Assembly: GCA_965367295.1 (NCBI GenBank)
Contig: CBDUHN010000006.1
Coordinates: 45,037-109,036, forward strand
Reading direction: 5' to 3'
DNA: 64,000 bases
From: JAIVHA01 sp965367295
Lineage (GTDB): Bacteria > Pseudomonadota > Gammaproteobacteria > DSM-19610
Shown here one piece after another: positions 41,388 through 51,200 of this stretch (within the stretch, counting starts at the first letter, position 1; each line of letters opens with the position of its first letter). The translations under genes and the position numbers were made by a program. The notes under the pieces are model-generated. The model was not told the origin of the DNA. It saw nothing but the letters and a program-made list of their open reading frames with translations, and searched no databases.

Positions 41388-42421
41388 GGCAGCGGGTCGC
41401 TGAGCTGCACGCTGGGCGGGGTTTCCATTTCAAAGTGCAGGCGTTGCGCCATGGCCGGGTTCATATGGGCCACGCCGGCATCATCGATGAGCAGCACGTA
41501 GTGGATGCCCATGGCCCGGGCGACCTCGTGCCAGTGCGTGGGGCCGGCCACGAACAGGGCGGTGGCGGCCGCATCGGCGGTGGTGGCATCGGCGCCGATC
41601 ACGGTAACCGAGGTGGTGCCGCGTGCCGGTGTGCCGCTGAAGGGGTCCAGGATGTGGTGGTAGCGATGGCCCTGGTATTCGAAGAAGCGCTCGTAGTCGC
41701 CGGAAGTGAAGACGGTCTCGTCGCCGGCAATTTCCACCGAGGCCAGTACCTCGGGGCTGCGCGGGTGGCGAATGCCGATGCGCCAGGGACGATCGCCGTG
41801 GCGGCCGATGGCGCGCAGGTCACCGCCGGCATTGACGATGGCATTGCGAATGCCGAACTCCTGCAACCGCGCGATGGCCCGGTCCACGGCGTAGCCCTTG
41901 GCAAAGGCGCCGAAATCCAGCTGCAGTGCGGGGTTACGGCTGCTGATCCGGTCATCCTGCCAGGTCAGGTCCGCGAAGGAGGGCTTGTGATCACGCCACT
42001 GCTGGAGGGCCGCCGCGTCCGGCGGCGGGCCCCGGGGTGGCTCATCGGAATGGAAGCCCCAGCGGGCGATCAATCCGCCAATGGCGGGATCGAACCGGTA
42101 GCCGCTGTGTTCGGCCAGTGGCGCGGCCAGCTGCAGGAGGGCGCGAATGGAGGGCGCGGGCTGGAAGGCATCACCCCTGGCCAGTGCCGCGTTGAGGTCC
42201 GCCAGGGGCCCCGGGTGCCAGGCATGCCAGAGCTGGTGATAGGTATTGAAGTCCTGCTCCACCTGGTCCGCCGCCCGGCGGGCCTGTTCCGTATCGATCC
42301 CCAGGATGGTCAGCTCCACCAGGGTGCCGAAGGCGAAGAACTGGCGCTGGAACTGTTCCGGCTCGCGGGTGCAGCCAGCCAGTAGCGCCAGCACTAGCAG
42401 GGCGATGGCCAGGCGATGCAT
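41384..42421 (-). CDS. apbE: FAD:protein FMN transferase, lipoprotein (ApbE)
   Basis: A 345-residue lipoprotein (lipobox LLAGC, Cys17) with the ApbE fold. Motifs include LDFGAFAKGYAVDRA, IVNAGGDLRAIG and HILDPFSGTPARG. It transfers FMN from FAD onto a threonine of target proteins such as Nqr/Rnf subunits or other periplasmic flavoproteins. No target gene is in the window. It overlaps gshB by one base and the NusG-II gene by four. Confidence 0.93.
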   Translation of the reverse strand: MHRLAIALLVLALLAGCTREPEQFQRQFFAFGTLVELTILGIDTEQARRAADQVEQDFNTYHQLWHAWHPGPLADLNAALARGDAFQPAPSIRALLQLAAPLAEHSGYRFDPAIGGLIARWGFHSDEPPRGPPPDAAALQQWRDHKPSFADLTWQDDRISSRNPALQLDFGAFAKGYAVDRAIARLQEFGIRNAIVNAGGDLRAIGRHGDRPWRIGIRHPRSPEVLASVEIAGDETVFTSGDYERFFEYQGHRYHHILDPFSGTPARGTTSVTVIGADATTADAAATALFVAGPTHWHEVARAMGIHYVLLIDDAGVAHMNPAMAQRLHFEMETPPSVQLSDPLP

Positions 42422-43380
42422 CAGCCTCTCCCGGCCTGCCGCGCGGCGATGGCATCCATCAGTTGGCCGCCGATATCCAGGCCATACTGCTGATCCAGTT
42501 CCCGGATGCAGGTGGGGCTGGTGACGTTGATCTCGGTGAGGTAGTCCCCGATGACATCCAGGCCCACGAACAGCAGGCCCTTTTCCTTCAGCACCGGTGC
42601 CACCTGTTCGCAGATCCAGTAATCCCGTTCCGTCAGTGCCACACCCTCGCCGCGGCCGCCGGCGGCCAGGTTGCCGCGGGTCTCGCCCTGGGCGGGGATG
42701 CGTGCCAGGGCGTAGGGCACAGGCTCGCCGTCCACTAGCAGGATGCGCTTGTCACCGGCACTGATCTCGGGAATGAAACGCTGGGCCATGGCCATGCGCC
42801 GGCCATGATCGGTGAGCGTTTCGAGGATTACGCTGGTATTGGGGTCGTCATGGCGCACACGGAAGATGGAAGCGCCACCCATGGCGTCCAGTGGCTTGAG
42901 GATGATGTCCTGCTGCTGGTCGAGAAAGGCCCGAAACCGGGAGGCGTCGCGGCTCACCAGGGTGGGGGCGCAGCACTGGGGAAACCAGGCGGTGAACAGC
43001 TTCTCGTTGGCATCGCGCAGGCTGGCGCAGCGGTTCACGATCAGGGTGCCGCGCGCCTCGGCCTGCTCCAGCAGGTAGGTGGAGTAGAGGTACTCCAGGT
43101 CCAGAGGCGGGTCCTTGCGCATCAAAATTGCATTGAGTTCGTGGAGCGGCAATTCCTTGACGTTGTCGCGCCAGGTAAACCAGTCATCGCGGTCGTCGGT
43201 GACAGAGAGCGGGCGCATGCGGCCGTAGCTGATACCGTCGCGCAGGAACAGGTCCTGTTGCTCCATGTAGTACAGCTCCCAGCCGCGGGCCTGGGCAGCC
43301 AACAGCATGGCGAAGGTGCTGTCTTTGTATGTTTTGATGGACGCGATGGGGTCCATCACCACGCCGAGGCGAATGCTCAT
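42421..43380 (-). CDS. gshB: glutathione synthetase
   Basis: A 319-residue ATP-grasp enzyme that adds glycine to gamma-glutamylcysteine. Motifs are LGVVMDPIASIKTYKDSTFA at the start, DIILKPLDAMGGASIFRV and EINVTSPTCIRELDQQ. The length is normal. It heads the minus-strand run gshB-apbE-NusG-II and is divergent from pilG, as in Pseudomonas. Confidence 0.97.
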   Translation of the reverse strand: MSIRLGVVMDPIASIKTYKDSTFAMLLAAQARGWELYYMEQQDLFLRDGISYGRMRPLSVTDDRDDWFTWRDNVKELPLHELNAILMRKDPPLDLEYLYSTYLLEQAEARGTLIVNRCASLRDANEKLFTAWFPQCCAPTLVSRDASRFRAFLDQQQDIILKPLDAMGGASIFRVRHDDPNTSVILETLTDHGRRMAMAQRFIPEISAGDKRILLVDGEPVPYALARIPAQGETRGNLAAGGRGEGVALTERDYWICEQVAPVLKEKGLLFVGLDVIGDYLTEINVTSPTCIRELDQQYGLDIGGQLMDAIAARQAGRG

Positions 43381-43741
43381 GAGTCTGCGTTCCTCTGTGT
43401 GAAGGCGGAATCAGGATCGGGTGACCTGCCGCAAGTGTTCGCGTGTCATAAAGTTTATGGTTACACGGACGATAGACAGGGATAGCTGAAGGCCAATAGT
43501 AAAGTAAATCGGCCATGCTGGTAAGCCAGCGCCATCCATGGGGGGTGGGTATCGCGCAGGGGATATGGCCGCATCCTGCGCCAGTAAAATGTTCGGCCGC
43601 GCCGCGACATGTGCGGTGCATACTGGATTTATCGCATTGAATATGTTAACAGAGCAGGCTGCACACCCGATGCAAAGCAATACCGACATAACGACTAAAT
43701 TGGATTCCGCCCACGAGGGCGGGACAACGGAAGCCACGCCT
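43381..43741. other. intergenic region between gshB and pilG
   Basis: A 361-base region between divergent genes, so it should hold both promoters. Visible is an imperfect palindrome at 43442-43467 with a CATAAA-G-TTTATG centre and CGTGT/ACACG ends. The frame of pilG stays open back to 43538, so a longer PilG is possible. No RNA gene is recognised. Confidence 0.5.
43442..43467. promoter_or_regulatory. imperfect palindrome, possible operator
   Basis: CATAAA (43447-43452), one base, then TTTATG (43454-43459), with outer CGTGT and ACACG. It resembles a dimeric regulator site, located between gshB and pilG. No matching regulator is proposed. Confidence 0.3.
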
Positions 43742-44131
43742 ATGGATACCGGAATGTCTGGATTGAAGGTCATGGTCATTGATGACAGCAAGACCATCCG
43801 CCGCACTGCAGAGACACTGTTGAAAAAAGAGGGCTGTGAGGTGGTGACTGCCACCGATGGTTTTGAGGCCCTGGCGAAGATCGCCGATACCCACCCCGAT
43901 ATTATTTTCGTCGACATCATGATGCCGCGTCTGGACGGATACCAGACCTGCGCCCTGATCAAGCACAACCAGATATTCAAACATACCCCGGTGATCATGC
44001 TGTCCAGCAAGGATGGCCTGTTCGACCGGGCGCGAGGGCGGATTGTCGGCTCGGATCAGTACCTGACCAAACCGTTTACCAAGGAGGAGTTGCTGGGGGC
44101 AATCAAGGATCATGTTGGTGTGACAGCCTGA
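43742..44131 (+). CDS. pilG: twitching response regulator PilG
   Basis: A single-domain CheY-like receiver. The sequence LKVMVIDDSKTIRRTAETLL, the phospho-acceptor Asp in IIFVDIMMPRLDGYQTCALI and the Lys in DQYLTKPFTKEEL match PilG closely. It is the response regulator that takes phosphate from ChpA and promotes pilus extension. The start is uncertain: ATG at 43742 gives 129 residues, close to the family, while ATG at 43670 would add 24 polar residues. No strong Shine-Dalgarno sequence marks either. Confidence 0.94.
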   Translation: MDTGMSGLKVMVIDDSKTIRRTAETLLKKEGCEVVTATDGFEALAKIADTHPDIIFVDIMMPRLDGYQTCALIKHNQIFKHTPVIMLSSKDGLFDRARGRIVGSDQYLTKPFTKEELLGAIKDHVGVTA

Positions 44132-44286
44132 TACGGGCACATCCCCCGGTAATGAATGATTTCGAGACTGATCCCGCCGGGATCAAGCTGCAGGGCGGAT
44201 AACGCCGGTAGCAGAGGAATGTCGGCCGCATGGCCGGCGTGTAATGGCACGGAAACGCAGATTGGTACAGTTTTTAGGAGATGAAG

Positions 44287-44652
44287 ATGGCACAGATCCT
44301 GATTGTGGATGACTCCCCCACCGAGGCCCACGTATTGAAAGGGATGCTGGAAAAGAACGGGCATCAGACCTTTACGGCGGAAAACGGTTCAGAGGGGATT
44401 GAGCGGGCCAAGGAGTTGAAGCCCGATGTAATCCTGATGGATGTGGTAATGCCCGGCCTGAATGGTTTTCAGGCTACCCGGCAGCTGACCCGGGATGCGG
44501 TGACCGCCAATATTCCGGTGATCATCGTCACCACCAAGGACCAGGAGACTGATCGGGTCTGGGGCATGCGTCAGGGTGCCAAGGACTACATCACCAAGCC
44601 GGTAACGGAGGCGGACCTGCTGGCCAAGATCAACAGCGCAATGGGCGGGTAA
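44287..44652 (+). CDS. pilH: twitching response regulator PilH
   Basis: A 121-residue receiver: ILIVDDSPTEAHVLKGMLEK, phospho-Asp in VILMDVVMPGLNGFQATRQL and Lys in DYITKPVTEAD. PilH acts as the second receiver of the Chp system, probably a phosphate sink favouring retraction. The ATG at 44287 (MAQILIVDD) is chosen because AGGAG at 44276-44280 then has six bases of spacing; the ATG at 44281 touches it directly. A 155-base gap separates it from pilG. Confidence 0.96.
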   Translation: MAQILIVDDSPTEAHVLKGMLEKNGHQTFTAENGSEGIERAKELKPDVILMDVVMPGLNGFQATRQLTRDAVTANIPVIIVTTKDQETDRVWGMRQGAKDYITKPVTEADLLAKINSAMGG

Positions 44653-44664
44653 CAGGAGCTACAC

Positions 44665-45210
44665 ATGGCGACGGAAGCCGCACAGAGCCCGCTGGAAATA
44701 CTGCGGGGGATTGAACAGAACTGCCTGGCACATGCCCATGGTCTGCCGCAACAGATCGAGGTGGCCGAGGAGTGGAGCGGGATCGGCTTCCGACTCGGTG
44801 AGTTGCGCCTGGTGGCGCCGCTCGGCGAAGTGGTCGAAGTCTTAACCTATCCCGGCCTGTCCAAGGTGCCGCGTACCAAATCCTGGGTACGTGGTATTGC
44901 CAATGTACGCGGCAACCTGCTGCCTATTATGGATCTGCAGGGTTACCTGAGTGGCAAGCCGATCACCATGACCCGGCGCAGTCGGGTGCTGGTGATTAAT
45001 CATAAGGGCGTTTTTTCCGGGTTGGTGGTGGATGAGGTGCTAGGCCTCAAACATTTTGTCAACGAGGAGCAGGTGCCTGAACCTCCTGCACGGGAGGGAG
45101 CCATCGTCGACTATCTGCGGCATGGCTTTCGAAGGAAGGATGAACACTGGGGGGTGTTCAGCATGTATTCGCTAGCGGAGTCACCCCAGTTTTTACAGGC
45201 CGCGGTCTGA
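44665..45210 (+). CDS. pilI: CheW-like adaptor PilI
   Basis: A 181-residue CheW-domain protein that links the receptor PilJ to the kinase ChpA. The core IGFRLGELRLVAPLGEVVEV and WVRGIANVRGNLLPIMDLQ fit CheW/PilI. CAGGAG precedes the start. It is located between pilH and pilJ as in Pseudomonas. Confidence 0.95.
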   Translation: MATEAAQSPLEILRGIEQNCLAHAHGLPQQIEVAEEWSGIGFRLGELRLVAPLGEVVEVLTYPGLSKVPRTKSWVRGIANVRGNLLPIMDLQGYLSGKPITMTRRSRVLVINHKGVFSGLVVDEVLGLKHFVNEEQVPEPPAREGAIVDYLRHGFRRKDEHWGVFSMYSLAESPQFLQAAV

Positions 45211-45213
45211 TCG

Positions 45214-45348
45214 ATGGCGCGAGGCCGAAAGGATATGGCATGGAATAGCAGACCGGAACAACAGGAAATGGAGTTCGCAGCTGGAATGAACGAATACATG
45301 AAACCCCACAGGACAGATTTTGCAATCTGGTCAGGAGACAGAGCATGA
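45214..45348 (+). CDS. candidate small ORF bridging pilI and pilJ
   Basis: A 44-codon frame begins 3 bases after the pilI stop and ends with a TGA overlapping the pilJ ATG (ATGA). It exactly fills the gap. The predicted peptide begins MARGRKDMAWNSRPEQQEME and is polar, with no motif. No Shine-Dalgarno sequence is evident. A 44-codon frame can occur by chance, so it may only be a leader or a coupling device for pilJ. Confidence 0.3.
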   Translation: MARGRKDMAWNSRPEQQEMEFAAGMNEYMKPHRTDFAIWSGDRA

Positions 45349-47363
45349 AAGCAACCACAGACTCTCTGGCGAAGCTTGGTTCACACAAACGCATTATGTA
45401 CCTCATTACGGCCCTGTTGCTGTCATTGGCAATGATGGTGGCCGTGTTCTGGTACGTCGGAACCCAGGCGGAGTATGACAAGGAATACATCGGCTACACC
45501 AGTGAGCAGCAGGTGCTCTCACAGCGTATTGCCAAGCACGCCCTGGAGGCCTCAGCCGGTAACAGCGAGTCGTTTGGCCAGTTGAAGAAGACCCGGGACC
45601 GTTTCCAGCAGACGTTGAATCTGCAACGCAACGGTAACGTGGCCACCGGCCTGCCGCCCACTGCGGAAGCCCTGAGCGAGGACCTTGCTGCGGTGGAAAG
45701 TCGCTGGCAGACCTTCAGCAGCGGGATCGACCGCGTGCTGGATGGCGAGGAAATCATCCTGGCGGTAGGGCAGGCTGGCGATGTGATCAATGAGTTCATG
45801 CCCCAGTTGCTGGAGTACTCGGACGATGTGGTGCGCATCCTGGTGGCCAATCGCGCCGATCGCGAACAGGTGCGTATCGCCAGCCGTCAGCTGATGCTCT
45901 CACAGCGTATCGTCAACAACGTCAACAAGGTACTGGCGGGCGAGGATGCCGAGACGGCCACCGAGGCCTTTGCGGCGGATACCGAGGAGTTCGGTTCAGT
46001 GCTGGAAGGCATGATCCGTGGCGGTGATGGTGTCAAGCAGGTGACCGACGAAGAGGCGCTGGTGAAACTGCGCGAGGTGGCCATGCTGTTCAGTTCCGTG
46101 GCCGATCACGTGGAAGAACTACTGGATATCTCCGAGGAGTTGCTGGCCCTGCAGGCCACGGCCCGCGATGCTGGTATCCAGTCCGATGCCCTGTTCGCGG
46201 CCTCCCTGCAGTTGCAGAATGCCTATGCCCGTGCGGCCGAAGACCGTTTGATCCAGCCGCAGATGGCTTACGGTTTTGGTGCCGTGGCCCTGCTGATCCT
46301 GGCCTGGCTCGGTGTGCAGGTGTTTTCCGACCAGAAGCGTCGCGTGCAGTCTGCAGAGCATCAGAACGAACAGAACCAGGAAGCCATTCTGCGTCTGCTC
46401 GATGAAATGGCCAACCTGGCCGATGGCGATCTGACCAATTACGCGACGGTAACCGAAGACTTCACCGGTGCCATTGCGGACTCAATCAACTTCACCATCG
46501 ACGCTATCCGCGACCTGGTTACCACCATTAACGAGACCTCTTCGCAGGTCTCCTCTGCGGCCCGCCAGACCCAGGATACGGCCCGTCATCTGGCCGAAGC
46601 CTCCGAGCACCAGGCGCAGGAGATCACCTCGGTGAGTACCGCCGTCAACGAAATGACCGTATCCATCAATGAGGTGTCGAGCAACTCCAAGGAATCCGCG
46701 GAAGTGGCGGCGCGCTCGGTAGAGATCGCCAAGAAGGGCGGGGTCGCGGTACGCCGTACCATCGAAGGTATGGACAGCATTCGCGAAACCATCCAGGAGA
46801 CCTCCAAACGGATCAAGCGCCTGGGTGAATCCTCCCAGGAAATCGGCGACATCGTGGAACTGATCGACGACATCGCCGAACAGACCAACATCCTGGCCCT
46901 GAACGCCGCCATCCAGGCGGCTATGGCCGGGGAAGCCGGTCGCGGCTTCGCGGTGGTAGCCGACGAAGTGCAGCGTCTTGCGGAGCGTTCCTCCAGTGCC
47001 ACGAAACAGATCGAGGCGCTGGTGAAAACCATCCAGACCGATACCAACGAAGCGGTCATCTCCATGGAGCAGAGTACCTCCGGGGTGGTGAACGGTGCGC
47101 ACCTGGCCGAGGATGCCGGTTCGTCACTGGAGGAAATCGTGGCGGAAACCGAGAAGTTGGCGGATCGCGTATCCAACATCTCCAGCCTGGCCCAGCAGCA
47201 GAGCGCCGCAGCCAGCAACGTTGCGCAGACCATGCACGTCATCCAGGAAATCACCACGCAGACCTCTACCGGTACCAGCGAAACCGCGGCTTCCATCGGG
47301 AACCTGGCGGATCTGGCGCAGGATCTGAGTCGCTCCGTGGCCGGTTTCAAGCTGCCGGGCTGA
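45345..47363 (+). CDS. pilJ: type IV pilus methyl-accepting chemoreceptor PilJ
   Basis: A 672-residue receptor. Membrane helix at about 17-39, a periplasmic region with two PilJ-type repeats each containing LSQRI (45-300), a second helix about 307-328, a HAMP-like segment and a C-terminal methyl-accepting domain. The tip EQTNILALNAAIQAAMAGEA lies at about 511-530, with the PilJ-specific AAIQAAMAGEAG. It senses surface contact through pilin in P. aeruginosa. GGAGACAGAGC precedes the ATG. Confidence 0.97.
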   Translation: MKATTDSLAKLGSHKRIMYLITALLLSLAMMVAVFWYVGTQAEYDKEYIGYTSEQQVLSQRIAKHALEASAGNSESFGQLKKTRDRFQQTLNLQRNGNVATGLPPTAEALSEDLAAVESRWQTFSSGIDRVLDGEEIILAVGQAGDVINEFMPQLLEYSDDVVRILVANRADREQVRIASRQLMLSQRIVNNVNKVLAGEDAETATEAFAADTEEFGSVLEGMIRGGDGVKQVTDEEALVKLREVAMLFSSVADHVEELLDISEELLALQATARDAGIQSDALFAASLQLQNAYARAAEDRLIQPQMAYGFGAVALLILAWLGVQVFSDQKRRVQSAEHQNEQNQEAILRLLDEMANLADGDLTNYATVTEDFTGAIADSINFTIDAIRDLVTTINETSSQVSSAARQTQDTARHLAEASEHQAQEITSVSTAVNEMTVSINEVSSNSKESAEVAARSVEIAKKGGVAVRRTIEGMDSIRETIQETSKRIKRLGESSQEIGDIVELIDDIAEQTNILALNAAIQAAMAGEAGRGFAVVADEVQRLAERSSSATKQIEALVKTIQTDTNEAVISMEQSTSGVVNGAHLAEDAGSSLEEIVAETEKLADRVSNISSLAQQQSAAASNVAQTMHVIQEITTQTSTGTSETAASIGNLADLAQDLSRSVAGFKLPG

Positions 47364-47379
47364 GCCGAGGGAACGGCGC

Positions 47380-48297
47380 GTGACGATAGTGGCCAGTCCA
47401 CAACAGGGTGTAACGGAGGAGGCTCCGGCCTGGGCGGCTCCGCTGCCCGACCTCGATGATCGGCAGTTCGCCCAGTGGGCGGCGCTGCTCGAAGAGCGGG
47501 TCGGCGTGGTGGTGCCTGCGGATCGCAAGTCCTTTCTCACCACCGGTCTGAAACTGCGTATGCGGGAAATCGGCTGCCGTGATTATCAGGAGTACTACCA
47601 GCGCCTGAAGATCAGCAGTGGTGCCCAGGAGTGGTCCACCCTGGTGGATCGCCTGACGGTCCATGAAACGCGTTTTTTCCGTCATATGCCGTCCCTGCAA
47701 CTGGTCCTGGACCATGCCTTGCCCAAACGGGCCGCCCCCGAAGGCAGTGCCCACACCTATCAAGTGTGGAGCGTGGGTTGTGCCACCGGTGAGGAAACCT
47801 ACAGCCTGGCCATGTTGATCGACCAGCATTTCGTCGGGCTCGGTGGGCAGTATTACTTCGGTATCACCGGTACCGACATCAGCCGTCCGGCACTGGAAAC
47901 CGCTCGCGAAGGGACATATGCCCAGCGACGCCTGACGGACATCCGGCTCGAGCTGCGGAAAAACTATTGTCGTCCGCTGGAGGATGGCCGCTTTCAGATT
48001 CATCCGGAATTGCGCAATCGGGTATGTTTTTCCCAGCTCAATGCGGTGGATGCAAAGTCGGCCCCCTACGGCAAGATGGATCTCATTTATTGCCAGAACC
48101 TGCTGATCTATTTCGAGCGGGAACGGCGCGTGAACATTGTCAATCAGCTGGCCGGGCATCTGCGTCCCGGCGGTGTACTGGTGCTTGGCCCCGGTGAAGT
48201 GGTGGGCTGGGAGCATCCACAGCTGGAACGTGTGCGCCATCCGGATACTCTCGCGTACCGCCGTCAGTCGGCGACGCAGGCAAAGGAAGCATCATGA
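47380..48297 (+). CDS. pilK: CheR-type methyltransferase PilK
   Basis: A 305-residue SAM-dependent glutamate methyltransferase that should methylate PilJ. The CheR N-terminal helical domain (about 25-95) ends in TVHETRFFRH, and the SAM site is VWSVGCATGEETYSLAML. The start is GTG with GAGGGA seven bases before it. It overlaps chpA by four bases. Confidence 0.94.
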   Translation: MTIVASPQQGVTEEAPAWAAPLPDLDDRQFAQWAALLEERVGVVVPADRKSFLTTGLKLRMREIGCRDYQEYYQRLKISSGAQEWSTLVDRLTVHETRFFRHMPSLQLVLDHALPKRAAPEGSAHTYQVWSVGCATGEETYSLAMLIDQHFVGLGGQYYFGITGTDISRPALETAREGTYAQRRLTDIRLELRKNYCRPLEDGRFQIHPELRNRVCFSQLNAVDAKSAPYGKMDLIYCQNLLIYFERERRVNIVNQLAGHLRPGGVLVLGPGEVVGWEHPQLERVRHPDTLAYRRQSATQAKEAS

Positions 48298-51200
48298 ACG
48301 AGGCGATCGATTACAGCACATTGCGCTGGGTCAAGCAGGAACTGGATGACACCCTGAAACAGGCGCGTCAGACACTGGAAGCCTATGTGGCCACGCCCGA
48401 TGACCAGACCCAGATGAGCTTTTGTGCGGCCCATCTGCACCAGGTATACGGCACGCTGCAGATGGTCGAGCTGTATGGTGCTTCGCTACTGGCGGAAGAG
48501 ATGGAGCAGGTGGCCAAGGCCCTGCTGGAAGGGGGCATCCGCCAACATGATGATGCCTACGATGTATTGATGCGCGCCATGCTGCAGCTGCCCGATTACC
48601 TGGAACGGCTGATGCGGGGTGGGCGTGACATTCCCCTGGTGCTGCTGCCGCTGCTGAATGACCTGCGCGCGGTGCGCGGTGAAAACCTGCTGTCCGAGAA
48701 CGCCATGTTCGCGCCGGATCTGTCCCTGCCCCTGCCGGAACAGGTGCGTGGCAAGACGGGTGAAGATCTCCAGAAACTGGCGAAATCCCTGCGCCATCGG
48801 TATCAGGTCGGGTTGCTGGCCTGGTATCGCGAACAGAATACCCAGGAAGGGCTGAGCAATATCGGTGAGGTGCTGGAACGTCTGCAGAAGGCAAGTCATA
48901 CCGATGCCGGTGCGCGTTTGTGGTGGCTTGCCGGAGGTCTGGTGCATGCATTGCGTGCCGGCGCGCTCGAGGTCAGCCTGTCTACCAAGCTGTTGATGGG
49001 GCAGATCGACCGCCAGCTCAAACAACTTATCGATGGTGGCGAAGCGGCCCTGGAAGCCCAGTTGCCCGAAGATCTACAGAAGAATCTGCTGTTTTATGTG
49101 GCGCGCGCCGAAAGTGGCGATGAGCGGATTCAGGCTATCAAGGACACCTATCACCTTGAGGCCCTGATGCCGGAAAGCAGCGAGGTGATGGATGCCCAGG
49201 AAAGTCTGTCCGGGCATAACCTGGATCTGCTGCAGACGGTGGCAGTGGCGGTCAAGGAAAGTCTCGCTCGTATCAAGGATGGTCTGGACCTGTTTCAGCG
49301 TGGTGGCTGCACCCAGCCGGACTCCCTGGAGCCGGTAGCGGAAACCCTCAAATCCCTCGGCGATACCCTGGGCATGCTGGGCATGGGCGCCCCACGTAAG
49401 GCGATCCTCGAGAAGGCGGACCTGACCCGTGACATGATGGAAGGTCGAGTGCCGGCCAGCGAGGCCAATCTCATGGATGTTGCCGGTGCGCTGCTGTTTG
49501 TGGAGCATGCGCTCGACAGCATGGCCGGTGGTCGCAAGACCGAGGCGGCGACCCCCGAAGATGCCGAATTCGACCAGGTCATGGTGGTGGTGTTACAGGA
49601 AGCAATCACCGACATGGCGCGGGCCAAGGAGGCCATTACCCAGTTTATGGATGAGCGGGTGCATGCCCTGATCAAGGACGTGCCTCAGCTGTTCAACCAG
49701 ATCAAGGGCGGCCTGTTGTTGCTGGACCGTGAGAAGGCCGCCGCACTGGTGGATTCCGTTGGCCGCTATGTGGCCCGGGAACTGATCGGCAAACAGGCCG
49801 TACCGGATACGGAAACCCTGGATACTCTTGCCGATGCCATTTGTGGCATCGAGTACTACCTGGAAGGGCAGAAAGAAAAACGCCTGTTCGGGGCGGCGGT
49901 GATCGATGTGGCGGTGCAGGCCGTCGATAAACTCGGTTACCCGCTGCCGGCGCAATTGCTGGCCGGCGCTGCCGATGACAACCGCCCGGTCACACCCATC
50001 GCACCGGTTGTGTCAGATGAGCCGGACGAAGATGAAGATGCCTTCACATTGGAAAGCATCGAATTCGAGGATCTTGATGCCATCCTGGAGGGCGAACCGG
50101 AAATCGAGGAAATCGCCCTGGAGGCGCCGGTTGAGCCGGTCATGGAAGAGTCTTCAGAAGCCGACGGCGTGGTGATCAATGCCAGGTTCGGATCTGCGGA
50201 TGATGTGTCGCAGGCAGTTCCGGTCACCGCAACGACTCTGCCGGTCATCGGCGAGGATGTCGATGAGGAGATCCTGGAAATCTTCATCGAAGAGGCCGAA
50301 GAGGAAGTGGCCACCATTCGCGATCTGCTGCCGCGCTGGCTGGCCGATCAGGAAGACCAGGAAGCGCTGACTACGGTGCGACGATCTTTCCATACCCTGA
50401 AAGGCAGTGGCCGCCTGGTCGGTGCCATGATCATGGGTGAATTTGCCTGGGCGTTTGAAAATCTCCTCAACCGGATAATCGATGGCACCCGGGTGCTCGA
50501 CCCCGATAGCACTGCGGTGCTTGAACAGGCCCGGGAAGCGTTACCGCAACTGGTGGAACAGGTAAAGGGTGGTCCTGATCCGGTGCTGGATATTGCACTG
50601 TTGCAGGCACAGGCCGAGGCATTGAGTCGTGGCGAAGCACTGGATTCCGTAGTGGTCCCGGTGCTGACGGATACCGTGGGGTCGCAACAGGAGGAGGTCT
50701 TTACACCCGCTCCGTTACTGGAAGCAGAGGACGTGTCTGTGCCGGTCGACGAGGAAGCAGTGGCCTTCTCGGTTATGGATCCGGTGCTGTACGAAATCTT
50801 CTACAGCGAAACGGACACCCATCTAAAGGCCATCCGCGCCTTTGCCGCCTCCTGTCGTGAGGCGGCGGTGGATAGTGCCATTACGGAAGGTCTGGTACGG
50901 GCCCTGCATACCCTGCATGGCAGCGCGCGCATGGCGGAAGCCGAAGGTATCGCCGAAATCGCCAGCGAACTGGAACGCTATACCAAGATCCTGATGGCCG
51001 AGCAGCTGCCGATTTCTCCGGATGGTATTGAGGTGCTGGAAGACGGCGCCAATGTGGTTGAGCTCATGCTGGAATTGCTCAAGCATGAGGCGCCGGAAAT
51101 GCCGGATGTCCAGCCCCTGCTGTTGCGTATCGAAGCCCTGCGGTCCAGTGTGGACCTGCCGGATGATGGCGCGCCGGACCGTTCGGCGCTGGAAGAAATG

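Noticed and set aside
44152..44202. A 16-codon frame between pilG and pilH
   Set aside because: Too short and without a ribosome-binding site; likely chance.
44222..44237. Hairpin CGGCC-GCAT-GGCCG between pilG and pilH as a terminator
   Set aside because: No T-run follows and pilH is expected to be transcribed with pilG.
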